36,185 nt of DNA from Desulfobacteraceae bacterium (GTDB lineage Bacteria; Desulfobacterota; Desulfobacteria; Desulfobacterales; Desulfosalsimonadaceae). Below, one piece after another: positions 27,490 to 35,869 of this stretch. The position numbers and the translations under genes are program-made. The stretch spans positions 1 through 36,185 of the forward strand of contig JAIPDT010000011.1 in the NCBI GenBank assembly GCA_021737545.1. The letters run 5' to 3'. Each line of letters opens with the position of its first letter. The stretch's first letter is position 1. The notes beneath the pieces are model-generated. The model was not told the DNA's origin. It saw nothing but the letters and a program-made list of their open reading frames with translations, and ran no database searches.

Positions 27490-29010
27490 GTGTTCAAGAC
27501 ACTAAGGAAGCAGCAGCACCGAGCAGCGGCAGCCGCGATATTTTTTATAATCCTTTTTGCCTCGTCAATGGCCGCGGCACAAGGTCCGGCCCTGCCCGAT
27601 GGACTCGGGGAGAAAAAGCAGCAGGACCAGGAGACTGGGCCGGCCCTGCCTTCGGGGATAGACAGCGGAGGTGAAAAGCAGGAGTCTTCCGGGCCCGGCC
27701 TGCCTTCAGGCCTTGGAGAGGATCAGGGCGTCCCGGAGCCGGGAGATGACGATAGCCTGGCGGGGGTTCGGGAGCCCATGAAATGGCGTATGCCGAAAAG
27801 CGTCAAAGGATATGCAGAGATCCGCGGAGGGATGCGCATACATGATGACCCTGTTCATGACGATGCATCTTTGGCTGAGGCCAGGCTTCAGCTTTCCTGG
27901 GACAAAAGAATCGCTGAATATCTGCCGAGGGGGCGTTTTAAAGCCACCGGTGATTTGATTTTCGATGCCACTGTAAGCGACCATGATGACGCCGACATAG
28001 AAGAGGGGACAGGGCTTTTCGATCTGCGCGAGTTCAGTGTATCTTTTACCCCGCTTGATTTTGTCGACATCAGGGCGGGACGCCAGATCCTGACATGGGG
28101 TACCGGTAACCTTGTTTTTTTAAACGACATGTTTCCAAAGGATTATCAGTCGTTTTTCCTGGGTCGGGATCTTGAGTATTTAAAGGCGCCTTCTGATGCA
28201 ATAAGGGCGTCTTTTTATACGGATATCGTAAACCTGGAAATCATTTATACCCCGCGTTTTGATTCTGATCGCTTTGTTGACGGCTCCCGCCTGTCTTTTT
28301 ATGATCCCGCCTCCCAAACCATGCGCGGCGAGGATAACCCCATGGATGTAAGGCTGCCGGATGACTGGTTCGGAGATGATGAAATCGCGATGCGCGTCTA
28401 TCGCAATATGGAAGGCTATGAACTGGCCGCATATGGTTACCAGGGCTTCTGGAAAAGTCCGGCCGGGAGCGATTCTGTCACCGGAGAGCGCATTTTCCCG
28501 GAACTGTCTGTATTGGGAGCAAGCATCCGGGGAACCCTGGGGGAAGGCATCGCCAATGCAGAGTTTGCCTGGTATGACAGCAGGGATGACAGGGAAGGCG
28601 ACGATCCGTTTGTGGAAAACAGCCAGTGGCGGTTTCTGGCAGGGTATGAACAGGAGCTTGTAACGAATTTTACTATGGGGGTGCAGTATTACGTGGAATA
28701 CATGATAGATCACGATGCCTACAAAGACAACCTCCCTGCCGGGTTTCCAGCCAGAGACAGGGCAAGGCAGTGGCTGACCCTGGATCTGACTCAGACCTTA
28801 ATGGCCCAGGATCAACTGGTGCTCAGCCTGTTTACCTTTTATTCGCTGGATGAAAATGATTTTTATCTCCGGCCCGGAGTTGATTATGAATTTACAGACG
28901 AGTGGAAGTTCCGGGCCGGGGCAAACATATTCACAGGCAACCGCACCGATTTTTTCGGCAGATTCGAAGAAAGCAGCAATGTGTATGCAGCGGTGCGATA
29001 CAGTTTTTAA
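27490..29010 (+). CDS. Outer-membrane beta-barrel protein (DUF1302/porin-like)
   Basis: Signal peptide ending ...ASSMAAAQ; alternating amphipathic strands; C-terminal aromatic VRYSF; adjacent to MMPL and LolA-like genes. Confidence 0.75.
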   Translation: MFKTLRKQQHRAAAAAIFFIILFASSMAAAQGPALPDGLGEKKQQDQETGPALPSGIDSGGEKQESSGPGLPSGLGEDQGVPEPGDDDSLAGVREPMKWRMPKSVKGYAEIRGGMRIHDDPVHDDASLAEARLQLSWDKRIAEYLPRGRFKATGDLIFDATVSDHDDADIEEGTGLFDLREFSVSFTPLDFVDIRAGRQILTWGTGNLVFLNDMFPKDYQSFFLGRDLEYLKAPSDAIRASFYTDIVNLEIIYTPRFDSDRFVDGSRLSFYDPASQTMRGEDNPMDVRLPDDWFGDDEIAMRVYRNMEGYELAAYGYQGFWKSPAGSDSVTGERIFPELSVLGASIRGTLGEGIANAEFAWYDSRDDREGDDPFVENSQWRFLAGYEQELVTNFTMGVQYYVEYMIDHDAYKDNLPAGFPARDRARQWLTLDLTQTLMAQDQLVLSLFTFYSLDENDFYLRPGVDYEFTDEWKFRAGANIFTGNRTDFFGRFEESSNVYAAVRYSF

Positions 29011-29014
29011 GATT

Positions 29015-29139
29015 GATGGCAAAGTAAAAAGTCCAATATCTGCGTTGCGCTGCATACCTTCGGAATTTCACGTACAATTAAGTACGCTGCATTCCTCGGT
29101 ATTTGCGCGCCTTGATTTTGAACTTTTTACTTTGCCATC
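29015..29139. repeat. Palindromic intergenic element between convergent genes (possible bidirectional terminator)
   Basis: gatggcaaagtaaaaagt (29015) pairs with actttttactttgccatc (to 29139); central cgtac-aattaa-gtacg; about 58 nt arms. Confidence 0.85.
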
Positions 29140-29176
29140 CCGAAATTGACTTCCCTGGAATATGTTCTTTAGTTGC

Positions 29177-30304
29177 TTAGCCAAGTATCGCCAGGAAAAC
29201 CCCGGCTGCCACCGCCGAACCGATCACTCCGGCCACATTGGGCCCCATAGCGGGCATTAGCGGATTTACCTTCCCCTTGGTTCGTTTGGATACGTAATCC
29301 TGCACAACCCTTGCGGCCATGGGTACGGCAGAAACACCTGCAGCGCCGATGCATGGATTGATCCTGCGTTTTTCGGACAAAAACAGGTTGATTATCTTGG
29401 CAAAAAGTATCCCTCCTGCCGTACTGATCGAAAAGGCCACTCCGCCCATGACAAGAATGCTGATCGTGTCAGTAGTAAGAAAATGTGCTGCATCCATGGT
29501 TCCGCCGACCGCCAGCCCAAGGAAAATCGTTACTATATCGACCAGTGCGCCCCCCGCCGTTTTCCTGAGACGCTCGGTTACCCCGGATTCTCTGATAAGA
29601 TTTCCAAACATTAGCATGCCCATCAAGGGTGCGCTCGACGGAATGGCCAGAGATGCCAGAGATCCTGTGATAATAGGAAACAAAATTACCGCCCGCTGGC
29701 TTACGGGACGGGCCTGGGGCATATCAATAGCCTGCTCCTTTTTGGTGGTAAGTATCCGTAGAATGGGCGGCTGGATTATGGGAACCAGGGACATATAGCT
29801 GTAGGCGGCCACTGCAATGGGCCCCAGCAAATGAGGGGCCAGTTTGCTGGCAAGAAAAATGGAGGTAGGGCCGTCAGCGCCTCCTACAATGCCGATTGCA
29901 GCCGCTTCGTTAATGCTGAAGCCGAAGATAAAAGCCGATCCCAGGGCGGCTGTAAAAATGCCAAGCTGGGCCGCGGCGCCCAGCATAAATGTCAGGGGCC
30001 GGCTCAATAAGGGTCTGAAGTCGGTTAGCACCCCCACTCCCATAAAAATAATAGGAGGCAGCAATTCGGTCTTAATCCCGGACCTGTAGATGACATTCAT
30101 CACACCATCCGCATATGATCCCATCTCGCCGAAGGGGAGATTCGCCAGTATGGTTCCGAATCCGATCGGGATAAGCAAAAGAGGTTCATAGCCCTTTCTG
30201 ATGGCCAGAAATATGAGAATCCCGGCTATGAGGAACATTCCGAGATTTCCGATCGTCAGGTTGGCAAAACCGGAGTTGGATATGAGATGACCGAATGTTT
30301 CCAT
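29177..30304 (-). CDS. oadB: Na+-translocating decarboxylase beta subunit (oxaloacetate decarboxylase-type)
   Basis: GFGTILANLPFGEMG, GVGVLTDFRPLLSRP, GIVGGADGPTSIFLASKLAPHLLGPIAVAAYSYMSLVPIIQPPI, GPNVAGVIGSAVAAG. Confidence 0.95.
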   Translation of the reverse strand: METFGHLISNSGFANLTIGNLGMFLIAGILIFLAIRKGYEPLLLIPIGFGTILANLPFGEMGSYADGVMNVIYRSGIKTELLPPIIFMGVGVLTDFRPLLSRPLTFMLGAAAQLGIFTAALGSAFIFGFSINEAAAIGIVGGADGPTSIFLASKLAPHLLGPIAVAAYSYMSLVPIIQPPILRILTTKKEQAIDMPQARPVSQRAVILFPIITGSLASLAIPSSAPLMGMLMFGNLIRESGVTERLRKTAGGALVDIVTIFLGLAVGGTMDAAHFLTTDTISILVMGGVAFSISTAGGILFAKIINLFLSEKRRINPCIGAAGVSAVPMAARVVQDYVSKRTKGKVNPLMPAMGPNVAGVIGSAVAAGVFLAILG

Positions 30305-30308
30305 TTGA

Positions 30309-32195
30309 TCACCCCTTTTTTGTGATGGTTATAATGGGTTTTGAAGAATTGACCTCGTCTCCGATATTTGCGTTTACTGCCGAGACAACACCCGAGACCG
30401 GAGAAATTATGTCGTGGGTGGCCTTCATGGCTTCAACCTGGGCCACTGTCTGGCCCTCTTCAACCGTATCTCCCTGTTTTACAAGAATGTCTGTCAGGTC
30501 GACTGAACCCGTAAAGTTGCAGTAGACAGGGACTTCCTCGCCTGACGTCCCGGGTTGGGAAGCCGGCTGCTCGACGTTTGCCTCGGCAGTTGCCTGGCCG
30601 GAGATCGGCTCCACTGTAACCTCGAAGGTGCGGGTTTTGCCCCCTTCTGCAACTTTGCATTTTGTTTTAATCGGCCCTGAAAGGCATTGAGGTGCTGCCG
30701 CAGAAGGAGCGGCAGAGGAGGCGGGCTTTTCTTCTGCCTTTTCTTCCCCGGAGGCTTCTTTTTTCTTGAGCGGGATGTCAATCTTTCCCTTGCCTGTGAG
30801 CAGTCGAAGGCCTTCATTTAAAGCCATTTTCTTTCCCGGAAGCATTGAGCTTACAACCAAAAAGATATTTTCTTCGGTTTGGGGCAGATTGTTTTCTTCC
30901 AGGGCTTTTTTGGCCTCCGGGATCAGATCCGGCACGGCGGCGAAAGGATCGTCACCCTCGAAAGGCGGGAGATCCAGTTGTTCGCTTGCTTTTTTCACTA
31001 CCTCCGGGTCCGGCGGGAGCGGAGGCTTCCCGTAGTAGCCAAGAACAGCGCGGCCATATCCGGCTTCAATTTTTTCCCATCTGCCGTATAATATATTGTT
31101 AAATGCCTGCACCCAGTATTGCTGACTCCCCGGAGTTACACTGGTCCATGCACCCCCAGCTTTTACCACCACCGGAAATTCGGCCAATACGTCGCTGTAA
31201 CGATCCATAAGCCCGGCTTTTACCATCATATGCACGTTGGGACCGATTGCGCCGCCCGGCATGGGGAATCCCACCACCCTTGGATCCGCGGTGGTGGTTA
31301 CCGGGCTGAATTCATAATCGCTCAAGAGGTTATTTAGCATTTCTTGGAGGGTATGCATGTTGTCCACATCAATATCCAGGCTGTATCCGGTATTTTTCAA
31401 AGCATGGGCCATGGAGCGGACATCGGGCTGGCAGGTGCCGCTGGCCAGAGGGGCTACAGACAGGTCAATGCAGTCAACACCGCCCTCTATGCCGGCCATA
31501 TACTGGCTTACGGCCATGCTGGCGGTATCGTGGGTGTGAAGCCAAAGCTCCATTTCAGGAGGCATTAATTTTCTAATGAGCCTTGCGGTCTCGTAGCAGG
31601 TCTTGGGATCGGTCGTTCCGCTGGCGTCTTTCATGCAGATACTGTCGACCCTTACATCGGATTCGAGCATCTTCCTGGCGATATCTGCATAAAACTCGGG
31701 AGTGTGTACCTTGTCGTCGTGGAAGGGCAGACCCATCATGGCCACGCATACCTGGTGGTGCATACCGGCATTCACTATTGGACGGCCGGTCTTTATCAGG
31801 TTGTCTACGTCGTTCATGTAATCAAAGTTTCGGTCGTAAGTGGTGCCGTATTTAGCCATCAGGCGGGCTTGCATGTTCAGTGTTTCAAGTGTCTGGGTGG
31901 TAAGCGTAACACCCGATATGGAGCGTGTCAGTATCTGAAGATCGGTTTCCGGGCCCACGGCATCGCGCATAGCCTGCATGGTTTCAAAAGGATTTTCATT
32001 CAGGTAAAAGAACGGAGCCTGATATCGGGCGCCGCCGCCGAATTCGAGATGGCGGATCCCCAGGTCATTTGCCGCGGTCTTCATTGCCGGGAGGTAATCG
32101 TTGAGCCGGACTTTGCCTCCAAATGCACTTTGAAGCCCATCTCTGAAGGGCATGAACTGAACTTTGATTTTTTTCTGGGTTTTTGTATAGAGCAT
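30309..32195 (-). CDS. oadA: Biotin-dependent carboxyltransferase (oxaloacetate decarboxylase alpha / pyruvate carboxylase subunit B-like) with C-terminal biotinyl domain
   Basis: FRDGLQS, FGGGARYQ, CMKDASGTTDP, LHTHDTASMAVSQY, SGTCQPDVRSM; C-terminal VAQVEAMKATHDIISPVSGVV biotinyl motif. Confidence 0.9.
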   Translation of the reverse strand: MLYTKTQKKIKVQFMPFRDGLQSAFGGKVRLNDYLPAMKTAANDLGIRHLEFGGGARYQAPFFYLNENPFETMQAMRDAVGPETDLQILTRSISGVTLTTQTLETLNMQARLMAKYGTTYDRNFDYMNDVDNLIKTGRPIVNAGMHHQVCVAMMGLPFHDDKVHTPEFYADIARKMLESDVRVDSICMKDASGTTDPKTCYETARLIRKLMPPEMELWLHTHDTASMAVSQYMAGIEGGVDCIDLSVAPLASGTCQPDVRSMAHALKNTGYSLDIDVDNMHTLQEMLNNLLSDYEFSPVTTTADPRVVGFPMPGGAIGPNVHMMVKAGLMDRYSDVLAEFPVVVKAGGAWTSVTPGSQQYWVQAFNNILYGRWEKIEAGYGRAVLGYYGKPPLPPDPEVVKKASEQLDLPPFEGDDPFAAVPDLIPEAKKALEENNLPQTEENIFLVVSSMLPGKKMALNEGLRLLTGKGKIDIPLKKKEASGEEKAEEKPASSAAPSAAAPQCLSGPIKTKCKVAEGGKTRTFEVTVEPISGQATAEANVEQPASQPGTSGEEVPVYCNFTGSVDLTDILVKQGDTVEEGQTVAQVEAMKATHDIISPVSGVVSAVNANIGDEVNSSKPIITITKKG

Positions 32196-32203
32196 TTTGC
32201 TTC

Positions 32204-32422
32204 CTACCTCCTCTCGACTTCCTCAATCTTGGTTATTTTGGCGCCCGGATAGATGGTTGCATAGGCTGAGTGAATGGCCGCAAAGAGTGCCGGGTCCGTC
32301 TCTTCTTCCCTGTAAGGAAAACAGAGTATCAGGAGCCGCATGACTACGGCCAGAAAGATCAGCACGCAGAATACCGCCGCAAAGGACGAGATACATAGCA
32401 TCAGCAGGTCTATCTGTTCCAT
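32204..32422 (-). CDS. OadG-like gamma subunit of the decarboxylase
   Basis: 72 aa, one TM (SSFAAVFCVLIFLAVVMRLLI), AIHSAYATIYPGAKITKIEEV; upstream of oadA on the same strand. Confidence 0.75.
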   Translation of the reverse strand: MEQIDLLMLCISSFAAVFCVLIFLAVVMRLLILCFPYREEETDPALFAAIHSAYATIYPGAKITKIEEVERR

Positions 32423-32650
32423 TTTGACACCTCATCATTCAGTTTTTTCCGGGGGATTTTTTTAATCCGGCGGGTTATTATTTTGTCACAAGTTCCATTC
32501 ACTTTACGCCTGCTCGCCTCCACCTTCTATGAATGGTTTCATTGTTATGATCAGAAGAAACCTATTTATATGAGAGACTCGATCAATGTCAAGGAAGTTA
32601 TCGCTCTTTTCTTTTCCGGAGTTTGTAACTTTACGATCTCCCTGATCTTG

Positions 32651-32780
32651 TTTAAAGAAAATAAGAGATGTGGTAAATATATCAGCCTCCTGACACGGAG
32701 GCCGAAAATGGGCGGAAAAGAAGAGACCCTGTTTTTTCCCAGGCAGCATAAAAAAGAGATTGAACAACGGCTTTCCGTAA
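32651..32780. repeat. Left copy of 130-bp direct repeat
   Basis: Ungapped match to 35708-35837 with 14 mismatches counted by eye (116/130). Confidence 0.92.
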
Positions 32781-32894
32781 TGCGGATCGGTCTTTTCGCC
32801 TCCGTCGTCCAGGGAGCGGACCACGGGGGCAGCGAGGTGGTCTATGCATAGAGATTTTCGTCTTGACTTTGGCAGCCAAGAATTTTATTTGTAT

Positions 32895-32913
32895 ACACAT
32901 AAGGAAAATGTGT
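32895..32913. promoter_or_regulatory. Inverted repeat ACACAT-N7-ATGTGT upstream of vapB, candidate operator
   Basis: Arms 32895-32900 and 32908-32913, 14 nt before the vapB ATG at 32928. Confidence 0.45.
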
Positions 32914-32927
32914 GTAAAGGAGATATA

Positions 32928-33167
32928 ATGAATATCACGCTTTCCGCAGACGAAGAGCTTGTAAAAAAAGCACGGGAATATGCAGCCCGGCAGGGAACCA
33001 GTCTGAACCGTATGATCCGGGAGTATATGGAACAGCTCGCCAGCATATCGGCTGCTGATGAAATCGCGGAGGAATTTGCCATGCTGGCAAGACAAGAGGG
33101 GGGAGCCAGCCCGGATGGCTTTGTTTTTGACCGTGAAGCGGCGCATAAACGAAAGACGATCGCGTAA
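32928..33167 (+). CDS. VapB-type antitoxin (ribbon-helix-helix-like)
   Basis: MNITLSADEELVKKAREYAARQGTSLNRMIREYMEQLA; RBS aaaggag; TAATG overlap with the PIN-domain gene. Shorter start than the ORF track. Confidence 0.85.
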   Translation: MNITLSADEELVKKAREYAARQGTSLNRMIREYMEQLASISAADEIAEEFAMLARQEGGASPDGFVFDREAAHKRKTIA

Positions 33168-33607
33168 TGAAACGGTATTTTATTGATTCCAATGTTGTAA
33201 TCTATGCCAATGACCGGAATGCAGGCGAAAAGCAGGCCAGGGCGATAGAAGTGATTCAGAGGTGTATGAGGGCTAAAAACGGTGTGCTCTCCATTCAGGT
33301 GTTCCAGGAGTATGCCAATATCGCACTGACAAAACTGATGCAGGATGCCTCTGTTGTGCTCAGGCAGCTCAAACTTCTCGATGTATTCAAAATCATTACG
33401 CCATCGCCTGCCATGGTACGCCGAGGGGTTGAAATCCGCAATTCATACCGGATTTCCTTCTGGGACGCCAGTATCGTCGCTGCGGCCGAAATCGCCGAGT
33501 GTGATTATATCCTATCTGAAGATCTGAATACGGGGCAGTATTATGCAGGCGTGAAAGTGACAGACCCTTTTGCCCCTGGTTTCGATCCGGCTGAACTGGG
33601 TAAATAG
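33167..33607 (+). CDS. VapC-type PIN-domain toxin
   Basis: YFIDSNVVIYAND, LSIQVFQEYANI, SFWDASIVAAAEIAECDYILSEDLNTGQ: conserved PIN acidic residues. Confidence 0.9.
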   Translation: MKRYFIDSNVVIYANDRNAGEKQARAIEVIQRCMRAKNGVLSIQVFQEYANIALTKLMQDASVVLRQLKLLDVFKIITPSPAMVRRGVEIRNSYRISFWDASIVAAAEIAECDYILSEDLNTGQYYAGVKVTDPFAPGFDPAELGK

Positions 33608-33640
33608 CGCCCGTACGAAGGATTCCGTCTGCGCACATAT

Positions 33641-33754
33641 TTTCGTCTGATTTTTCCTGCCGCGCTGATCGGAAACTGTGAAATCCTGTATTCCGAGGAT
33701 ATGCACGACGGCCTGGTCGTCGAGAAAAATCTGCGTATCCAGAATTCTTTCAGG
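33641..33754 (+). pseudogene. C-terminal remnant of a second PIN-domain VapC
   Basis: In-frame FRLIFPAALIGNCEILYSEDMHDGLVVEKNLRIQNSF resembles PIN C-termini (AGCEILYSEDLQ.G..I..L.I.NPF); no N-terminal half is present. Confidence 0.65.
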
Positions 33755-33919
33755 GTTCTGGGAAATTCTTCCCGGTCCAGCTATCACATATATGGTAAAA
33801 AACCCGGAAACGGCTATAAGACGATAGAATATGAAATCAAACAGAGCGTATTATGGTATTATGCATTGCATTCCGGTTGACATAAGAATTTTGATTCTTG
33901 ACCCCCGTGGAGTTTTTAA

Positions 33920-35695
33920 ATGCTGGATTGGATAAAGCTGCTTAATGAACAGCCCCGGTGGTTTGCAAGTCGTCGTTTTCGAAGCCAGGTAATTATTTTC
34001 GCGGCAGGGGCGTTATTGCAGGCTGCACCTTTTTCCGGAGCGGGATGGGCCGGATTCGCATTGTTGATTATTTCAGGCGGGGCGCTTTTAAGGGCGACCC
34101 GGTTATTGCCGCACGAAAAGCGCAAAATCAAGCGGGCAAAAGAGTGTCTGGAACGTCTGGAGGTTGAAAAAGCAAGAAAGTTTTTAAAAAAAAGAGCATT
34201 AATAAATGGAATACCATTTGAGGTGGAGCGCGGTCTCCTGCTGTCTAAATGCTGTTTTCATGAAAATGACTGGGTTGGCGCGTATTTATCACTAAATGAT
34301 ATCAGCAGGTATTATCTTCTTCCGCGGGAAACGGTAAAACACAGGCAGCAAAAAAGCTTTTTATATTTCTATGTTGGCAATTGCCGTGATTTTATGTCCC
34401 TTTTCGGGGAAAATGTTGAAAATTTAACGAATCATGACGATTTAGCCGGAACAGCCCTTTTAAAAAGCTATTGGCGGGAGTTTCAGGAGGATTTCCCCGG
34501 TGCCAAGTCAGAGCTGGAGACGGCCATGATTGATCTTCAAGACGTACGCAATCAGATTTTACTCTACAATAACCTGGGGCGTCTTGAAGGACTGTCTGGC
34601 AATTTCCATGAACAGATTTCTTATCTGTCCAAGGCTGCTGTGCTTTTAAAAGACAACCCCATTGCGCTGTGTTTCCCCCTTGCCTATCACAACCTTTGTA
34701 TCAATCTGGCCCGTGAGGGTCGCAGATCAGAGGCAATACAGGTACTTCACGATTATTATGAGGCGACTGATCGTGACAATATTCTGCAATACCTGAATTA
34801 CACCAATGATTATCTGTTACTGGCACGGGAATTAAACGACCAGGAGATGATCAGACAGGCACACGGCCATATTGATGCATTATTGGCAAAAGCATTGACT
34901 GAAAGTCAGCGGATATCTTTACGTGTAAGTCAGCTTCGAATGAGGAGAAATGACCAAGAGCCTGTTTCAGATTATATGGAAGTTGTTAAAGCGCTAGTAC
35001 AGGATGCGGAACAACTGGGCGATAAGGAGCAGATAGCCGTCCTGTTGGAAATTGTTTATGACCTGGCCTTTGAACTTGAAGATTCCCAAGCAGGCAGAAG
35101 CATTACGGACCTGAATTTACTAAAAGAATTTTATGATGTCGTTGTGAGACGGCTGCTCAGGTTCCAAAGTGTCGTAGATAATGAACTGCAGGAGATACCT
35201 CCGGTCCTGCCCGCAGTTCGGGAACAATGGATACAGTATCGACATACCATGCTGAAGCTGGAAATGGGCCTTCAGGGCGGATTTTCACAGGCCAATTTTC
35301 GGAAAATGTTTGACAATCTCGAAGAAATGGCCCGGCTGTGGCGGGATAAATCGTATGATCGGGCAGAGATTGAAGCCCATCTTATGATTTGCGACGAATT
35401 TGTGGCCTATAGGCGCGGTCTGGACAATCAGTTTCATCAGGACTTCGTTCATCGGGCGTTAAAGGCTTATAAAGGAGCCGAAAGTTTGCTTCTAAAAAGA
35501 CTTGAAAAACCGGAGTTTCAGAGTCAGATGATCGGGATGGCCTATTATGCGTTACACCTTGGCATGGGAAAAGATGCCGTGGCCTTCTGGGTCACCCACG
35601 CTTCCTTGCGGGGTGTTCAGCTACGGCATTATGCCGCATGGCTCCGAAGACAATATCAGGAAGTAAGGTCCTTTCTATTCCCTGATAAATCTTAG
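33920..35695 (+). CDS. Membrane-anchored TPR-like protein of unknown function
   Basis: 591 aa; N-terminal hydrophobic hairpin (VIIFAAGALLQAAPFSGAGWAGFALLIISGGALL); helical repeats ILLYNNLGRLEGLSGNFHEQISYLSKAAVLLKD... Confidence 0.75.
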   Translation: MLDWIKLLNEQPRWFASRRFRSQVIIFAAGALLQAAPFSGAGWAGFALLIISGGALLRATRLLPHEKRKIKRAKECLERLEVEKARKFLKKRALINGIPFEVERGLLLSKCCFHENDWVGAYLSLNDISRYYLLPRETVKHRQQKSFLYFYVGNCRDFMSLFGENVENLTNHDDLAGTALLKSYWREFQEDFPGAKSELETAMIDLQDVRNQILLYNNLGRLEGLSGNFHEQISYLSKAAVLLKDNPIALCFPLAYHNLCINLAREGRRSEAIQVLHDYYEATDRDNILQYLNYTNDYLLLARELNDQEMIRQAHGHIDALLAKALTESQRISLRVSQLRMRRNDQEPVSDYMEVVKALVQDAEQLGDKEQIAVLLEIVYDLAFELEDSQAGRSITDLNLLKEFYDVVVRRLLRFQSVVDNELQEIPPVLPAVREQWIQYRHTMLKLEMGLQGGFSQANFRKMFDNLEEMARLWRDKSYDRAEIEAHLMICDEFVAYRRGLDNQFHQDFVHRALKAYKGAESLLLKRLEKPEFQSQMIGMAYYALHLGMGKDAVAFWVTHASLRGVQLRHYAAWLRRQYQEVRSFLFPDKS

Positions 35696-35707
35696 GCCCT
35701 TTTGTGG

Positions 35708-35837
35708 TTTAAAGAAAATCAGGGATGTGGTAAATACAGCGGTATCCATACACGGAGTCCGAAAATGGGCGGAAAATAAGAAATCCTGTTTTTTCTCAGG
35801 CAGCATAAAAAAGAGATTGAACAACGGCTTTCCGTAA
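35708..35837. repeat. Right copy of 130-bp direct repeat
   Basis: Ungapped match to 32651-32780. Confidence 0.92.
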
Positions 35838-35869
35838 GTCTGAAACAGCAGCAAATCCCGGGATGACTT

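Noticed and set aside
32483-32851. 122-aa plus-strand ORF before vapB
   Set aside because: Spans the left direct repeat; the same frame has an in-frame stop in the right copy, so coding is not supported.
32861-32897. Possible sigma70 promoter TTGACT...TATACA upstream of vapB
   Set aside because: Spacer of about 23 nt is too long and alternative -10 matches are weak.
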